Assembly (NCBI GenBank): GCA_002746365.1
Contig: NVWZ01000006.1
Coordinates: 54,196-63,993, forward strand
Origin: Thiotrichaceae bacterium
Lineage (GTDB): Bacteria > Pseudomonadota > Gammaproteobacteria > SZUA-229
DNA length: 9,798 bases
Direction: 5' to 3'
In this document: positions 6,301-9,798 of the stretch, one piece after another
Numbering within the stretch: position 1 is the first letter of the stretch
Layout: the number at the start of each line of letters is the position of its first letter
Position numbers and translations under genes: made by a program
Notes under the pieces: generated by a model
Seen by the model: only the letters and a program-made list of their open reading frames with translations
Database searches by the model: none
What the model was told of the DNA's origin: nothing

Positions 6301-7461
6301 TTAAGCCGACCAATAAGGCGTCTCTATACCCTCACCTAAATCCGCTTCAATTAATCGAGACCGCACTTCCAGTAATTGCTCAATTAATGCGGGTTCGGCT
6401 TTCTCATAAGCCTTTGCATCAGGCACACGCTTAACGACTACCCCTAAAAGTTCTGTAATGGCATTACCAATCGAATTTTGGCTGATGGTCACAATAAGAT
6501 CGCCGTCATCGTTTCTATAGATTAACTGCTTAAACGCGGGTTGCCAGCGTATGGAATTGGCGTATTTCGCATCCGTCACACACCGATCACGTACTTTTTT
6601 AGCCGAGCCCATAAAACAGTTGTTAAACAACAGAATACTTTCAACCTGCTCTGGAAAATAGGCTGCTTTCGGCACCGGCGCATTTCGCGTAGACACTTGC
6701 ATAAAAAAAGCACGATAGAAATCAATAAAACCTTTTAGTATCTGGTCATATTCTTTCCAGAAATTAATATCTTTTAATGCGTCAATGCCACCTCTTACTT
6801 TCCAGCTAGGCAGCCCTTGCGGATAACCGGTTAACTTAATCTTTGATGAATCCTTACTCGTTTGCATCAAAATATCAAAATCCAGTGCTGCGAAGAAATC
6901 ACTGTACACATCACCCATATAAGACTTAAATAAACTGTGCTGGCCACCGTCAGTGAGGTTGGGGTTGTCACTATCCGCTAATTTTGCGTGACGTAACACG
7001 TCTTTATTAAACACCATAAAGTGATTATGCAGCATGCGAATGCTAGGCACACCAGGTGACGTTAGCGGCCAGGTAGCATCCAGACTAGCCTCACCGGCAA
7101 GTAGCAGCGCTTGTTCCGGATCAGGGTATTTTTCCACCATGTAGTCGATGATAATCTGGTTCATTCTATTCCAGACTTTTTTAGTGTTTTCCGGCACCTG
7201 AGTCCGGCGCACGGGTCGGCCTAATGGATCAAGAATAGATTTAGAAGTGTTATAGATAATAGACGTATCAAACTCATTTGTATGACCCAGCGCCTTACGA
7301 TAAAGTAGCAAATCTTCCTGATTTTTTAAAAGACCATTATTGTGCTCGAGATCATTTAAGTTCTCGGTACTATTAAAAAATTCATTATTCGCCATTCCCT
7401 CAGGAACATCTAAAGGTATAGGTCGAAATGGTGTAACGATTTCTCTTGGTCCAGACTGCAT
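6301..7461 (-). CDS. Unknown 386-residue cytoplasmic protein with an LHNHF motif
   Basis: I do not recognise this family. The protein has no signal peptide or membrane helix. Residues 1-30 are proline-rich (MQSGPREIVTPFRPIPLDVP). An N-terminal polar region is followed by a helix-like segment at about 91-125 (KKVWNRMNQIIIDYMVEKYP). The most conserved-looking block is WPLTSPGVPSIRMLHNHFMVF at 131-151, where H145 and H147 could bind metal or phosphate. A mixed helical region follows: SLFKSYMGDVYSDFFAALDFDI at 176-197, then FWKEYDQILKGFIDFYRAFF at 234-253. The strand pair IYRNDDGDLIVTIS (314-327) and a C-terminal helix at 350-373 close the chain. AGAGGA, 8 bases before the ATG, is a good Shine-Dalgarno site and supports this start. 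The gene diverges from the DUF1513 gene across 182 bases, so the two may be co-regulated. An enzyme is plausible, but I assign no reaction. Confidence 0.8.
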   Translation of the reverse strand: MQSGPREIVTPFRPIPLDVPEGMANNEFFNSTENLNDLEHNNGLLKNQEDLLLYRKALGHTNEFDTSIIYNTSKSILDPLGRPVRRTQVPENTKKVWNRMNQIIIDYMVEKYPDPEQALLLAGEASLDATWPLTSPGVPSIRMLHNHFMVFNKDVLRHAKLADSDNPNLTDGGQHSLFKSYMGDVYSDFFAALDFDILMQTSKDSSKIKLTGYPQGLPSWKVRGGIDALKDINFWKEYDQILKGFIDFYRAFFMQVSTRNAPVPKAAYFPEQVESILLFNNCFMGSAKKVRDRCVTDAKYANSIRWQPAFKQLIYRNDDGDLIVTISQNSIGNAITELLGVVVKRVPDAKAYEKAEPALIEQLLEVRSRLIEADLGEGIETPYWSA

Positions 7462-7643
7462 TGCAGTATTCCTCTAATAACAATTAACTAATGAGTGTTT
7501 TAACCTTATAATTGAGATTAATCTACAATAAATTTTTAATGACTGCATTAACAGATTTAATACACCTGTTCGATGCATATACATTATTTTCTTACCCATA
7601 TTTTTAAACAATGTTACCAGAGCCACTATTTGAGTGTTGAACT
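7462..7643. promoter_or_regulatory. Divergent intergenic region between the unknown gene and the DUF1513 gene
   Basis: This 182-base AT-rich region must hold promoters for both genes. A possible plus-strand promoter is TTGAGA (7512-7517), a 17-base spacer, and TTTAAT (7535-7540), which would give a leader of about 95 bases. No minus-strand promoter stands out. I see no convincing Fur box, although many DUF1513 genes are thought to lie in iron-related clusters. The DUF1513 start has no strong Shine-Dalgarno site. Confidence 0.35.
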
Positions 7644-8789
7644 ATGTCTTTAAATCGCCGTCACTTTCTAAAGTATCTCAGCCTGGGTTGCGCCACTCCC
7701 ACATTAACCGGTTTAATGGGTTGCACCCATCAAAAATTTTACAATCCGGATCAGGATATTATTTTAGGTGGCGGCAGCTATCAACAAGATGATATTTTAA
7801 AATATGTACTCGCGATTGCCAATCTTCAAAAAAAAGATAAACAACTAATTGACATGGATTTTTTAGCACACGGCATCATCATTGACCCCAATGACAAAAA
7901 ACGTTTGCTTGTATTTGAAAAAAATGGCCCCGGTGCAGCTGAGATTGATTTAAGCAATCTCAGCGTATCTAAAAAAATAGCGCCCAGCAAAGATAAACAT
8001 TTTTACGGACACGGTACGTTTAACCAGGCAGGCGATACTTTATATTGTACTGAGACGAATTTAAATAACCAAAAAGGCGCGCTTGTCATCCGTGACGCCC
8101 ATGACTTTAACGTACTCGGTGAATTCCCTACCTACGGCGAAAATCCTCATGAATGCCAACTGATTGATGATGGAGCAACATTGCTTGTCACCCATGCAGG
8201 AAGCGTTAGCAAGACAAATTCCGCCCCCTCTGTCACTTACATTGATGTGGCATCAAAAAAACTTAAAGAACGTATTAACTTAGCAAACGAACCATTAACT
8301 ACCGCTCATACAGGCATTGCAAATGATGGTAGTCTCGTTGTTGCATCTACGCCAGGAGAAGGTCTGGAAAAAACTCATACCGGCGGCGTTAGTATTCGCA
8401 GTGGAAACCAGCCAATACTATCAATGACACAGCCAGAAGTGGTCATCAATCAAATGAACGGCGAAGCACTAAGCGTTATCATCGATAACAATCGCAGAAT
8501 TGCGGCCGTTACTCATCCTAAAGGTAATATGGTGACGTTCTGGTCGATTGATAAACGAGAATTATTAAAAGCAATGAGCGTACCCAAACCAGCAGGTGTG
8601 ACCTTATCGCTAGACGAGAAATCTTTTATTGTGAGTTACGGTGTAAACACCAGCCTGATTTTAATTAACACTAAAGATCTTAATGCCCGCACCGATTCCA
8701 TTTTTCAGCCAACTTACCTATCCGGCTCACACATCTATAACTGGTCGAAGATTTTAACTGAAATTATGCCGACTAATGTCTACAGCTAA
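7644..8789 (+). CDS. DUF1513 family protein, predicted Tat-exported lipoprotein with beta-propeller repeats
   Basis: The 381-residue protein begins with a twin-arginine signal, NRRHFLK (4-10), then a hydrophobic segment ending in the lipobox LMGC with C27. It should therefore be exported folded and may be lipid-anchored. The rest matches the DUF1513 pattern as I remember it: FLAHGIIIDP (73-82), KHFYGHGTFNQAGDTLYCTETN (118-139), YGENPHECQLIDDG (164-177), TGIANDG (223-229), VTHPKGNMVTFW (289-300) and a C-terminal SHIYNW (362-367). The repeating 'strand, turn with DG or AG, strand' design fits a seven-bladed propeller. Histidines H119, H123 and H169 are conserved-looking. In pseudomonads this family sits beside imelysin and DUF1111 di-haem genes linked to iron; none is present in this window. 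The only close partner is the divergent unknown gene. The function is not established. Confidence 0.8.
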   Translation: MSLNRRHFLKYLSLGCATPTLTGLMGCTHQKFYNPDQDIILGGGSYQQDDILKYVLAIANLQKKDKQLIDMDFLAHGIIIDPNDKKRLLVFEKNGPGAAEIDLSNLSVSKKIAPSKDKHFYGHGTFNQAGDTLYCTETNLNNQKGALVIRDAHDFNVLGEFPTYGENPHECQLIDDGATLLVTHAGSVSKTNSAPSVTYIDVASKKLKERINLANEPLTTAHTGIANDGSLVVASTPGEGLEKTHTGGVSIRSGNQPILSMTQPEVVINQMNGEALSVIIDNNRRIAAVTHPKGNMVTFWSIDKRELLKAMSVPKPAGVTLSLDEKSFIVSYGVNTSLILINTKDLNARTDSIFQPTYLSGSHIYNWSKILTEIMPTNVYS

Positions 8790-8837
8790 AATTTGCATCT
8801 GACTCTTGCTGACAGTCTAATAATTTTAAAAACAACT

Positions 8838-9021
8838 CACCACAGAGGCACAGAGGGCACAGAGAAAATATAATGTAGTTAGTGCGCACGAACCCAATGT
8901 AGGTGTGAATTTATTCGCACGACGAACGATTACTCTGGCACCTGCGTGCGAATAAATTCACACCTACATTGGGCTCAGCGCCACTAGTTATTTTCTCTGT
9001 GCCCTCTGTGCCTCTGTGGTG
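8838..9021. repeat. Composite nested palindromic element 2
   Basis: The outer perfect 33-base inverted repeat is CACCACAGAGGCACAGAG... (8838-8870) with its reverse complement at 8989-9021. It encloses an imperfectly paired segment of about 20 bases per side, and then the inner 29-base pair listed separately. The whole 184 bases can fold into one long hairpin with an internal bubble. It lies between two convergent stop codons (8789 and 9076) and could end or shield transcription from both sides, although no U-tract terminator is present. There is no ORF inside. The CAGAG outer arms match those of element 1. Confidence 0.8.
8893..8973. repeat. Inner perfect 29-base inverted repeat of element 2
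   Basis: The left arm 8893-8921 starts CCCAATGTAGGTGTGAATTT, and the right arm 8945-8973 is its exact reverse complement. The loop is 23 bases. The sequence is unrelated to the inner repeat of element 1, although arm and loop lengths are nearly the same. Confidence 0.85.
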
Positions 9022-9073
9022 AAAAATGTTTTGACCGTCCAATAATGGTCGTTTTCAGAACTAAACTCAAGCA

Positions 9074-9757
9074 TCACTTATCATCTAATTTAGAAGTTTT
9101 TGCTTCAATCAAATTTTCGATGATATTATTATTCGATTCACTACTGACCGCTTTTTTCTTAGCACCAAACCAACCACGAACGGTGGCAACAATGCTTTTT
9201 ATGGCACGCCATAATTTAGGCAGTAACCAAATAGCCAATAAAACAAATAACACGATAAACAGGATAAAAGTCAGCGGGTAATTTAAAGCTGCCCAAAGTC
9301 CGACAATGACAGCAAAGTCTTCGGCAAGTGATGCCATCCAGTTTGTCACGGGTTCAGGTGAAGTATTAATAAGCAAGCGTGTACTGGCCTTGGTCAGGTG
9401 TGATGTAGCTGCCAGACTACCGCCAAGTAATGCCGCTGCCAGTTCAGCTGCCTGATTAATTTCCAGCCCTTGCGCCGCACCCACTGCCAACATCGCGCCA
9501 GCCGGAATCCGTATAAAAGTATGAATAGCATCCCAGCCTGAATCAACACCCGGAATTTTATCAACGAAAAATTCGACAAAATACATAATGCCGGCCGCCA
9601 CTAAAACTAACGGATCCTGTAAAATAGTCAACGTTTCAGGCAACTGCGTGTAACCGCCCGCCCCCATTAACCCTAATACCAGAATGGCAGCATAGAGATT
9701 AATACCTGACGCCCATGCCACGCCGAGCGTTAAAGCGATTACATCAATGGTTTCCAT
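9074..9757 (-). CDS. DUF4126 family multi-pass membrane protein
   Basis: The 227-residue inner-membrane protein has the family signature DKIPGVDSGWDAIHTFIRIPAG at 66-87, preceded by YFVEFFV. Hydrophobic segments lie at about 5-33, 45-65, 84-118 (alanine/glycine-rich, probably re-entrant or two short spans) and 145-182. A cytoplasmic-looking basic and polar tail follows (KLWRAIKS... GAKKK... to the end). The alanine-rich stretch AAELAAALLGGSLAATSHLTKASTR (103-127) is also typical as I remember it. The start at 9757 has a weak GTGAGTG upstream and fits the family N-terminus. The last 41 bases of the window upstream of it show no gene. The function is unknown. The stop is convergent with the DUF1513 gene across the palindromic element. 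Confidence 0.85.
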   Translation of the reverse strand: METIDVIALTLGVAWASGINLYAAILVLGLMGAGGYTQLPETLTILQDPLVLVAAGIMYFVEFFVDKIPGVDSGWDAIHTFIRIPAGAMLAVGAAQGLEINQAAELAAALLGGSLAATSHLTKASTRLLINTSPEPVTNWMASLAEDFAVIVGLWAALNYPLTFILFIVLFVLLAIWLLPKLWRAIKSIVATVRGWFGAKKKAVSSESNNNIIENLIEAKTSKLDDK

Positions 9758-9798
9758 AATTCACTCACTAATATCCGAAGGCAATCAAACTTAATCAC

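Noticed and set aside
7501..7560. Fur box in the divergent promoter region
   Set aside because: Only scattered GATTAATC-like similarity is present; no 19-base match to the Fur consensus.

Overview
The window looks like chromosomal DNA from a moderately AT-rich gammaproteobacterium. The evidence is a gyrA-serC gene order, a GyrA with a QRRGGRG box and an acidic tail, a YqiB-type DUF1249 protein, and several families of palindromic intergenic repeats. I cannot name a genus. No rRNA, tRNA, CRISPR array, integrase or transposase is visible.

Left part (1-5334), all on the minus strand. Reading in the direction of transcription, gyrA (DNA gyrase subunit A) is followed by an 833-base gap, then serC (phosphoserine aminotransferase), an intrinsic terminator, and the 5' two thirds of serA (3-phosphoglycerate dehydrogenase), cut by the window edge. 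SerA and SerC catalyse successive steps of phosphorylated serine synthesis. The gyrA-serC gap is the most unusual stretch. It holds a REP-like opposed pair of hairpins, an array of degenerate units of about 22 bases, and a 392-base segment that splits the array. That segment has the layout of a single integron gene cassette: a GTTAGGC start, a small lipoprotein gene with a Shine-Dalgarno site directly behind the start, and a candidate attC site whose GCCTAAC end is complementary to the cassette start. Removing it in silico rejoins a normal array unit.

Middle (5335-7643). A DUF1249 (YqiB-like) gene lies upstream of gyrA on the same strand. It is separated by a nested palindromic element from a 386-residue protein that I do not recognise. 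This protein is also on the minus strand, has no signal peptide, and contains an LHNHF motif.

Right part (7644-9798). Divergent from the unknown gene is a DUF1513 beta-propeller-type protein with a twin-arginine signal and a lipobox. Its 3' end converges on a DUF4126 multi-pass membrane protein gene, and a second nested palindromic element lies between the two stops. Both nested elements share CAGAG-rich outer arms but carry unrelated 29-base inner inverted repeats.

The core genes (gyrA, serC, serA) are ordinary. The points of interest are the apparent lone gene cassette inside a repeat array, the two composite palindromes, and the unknown gene divergent from the DUF1513 gene.
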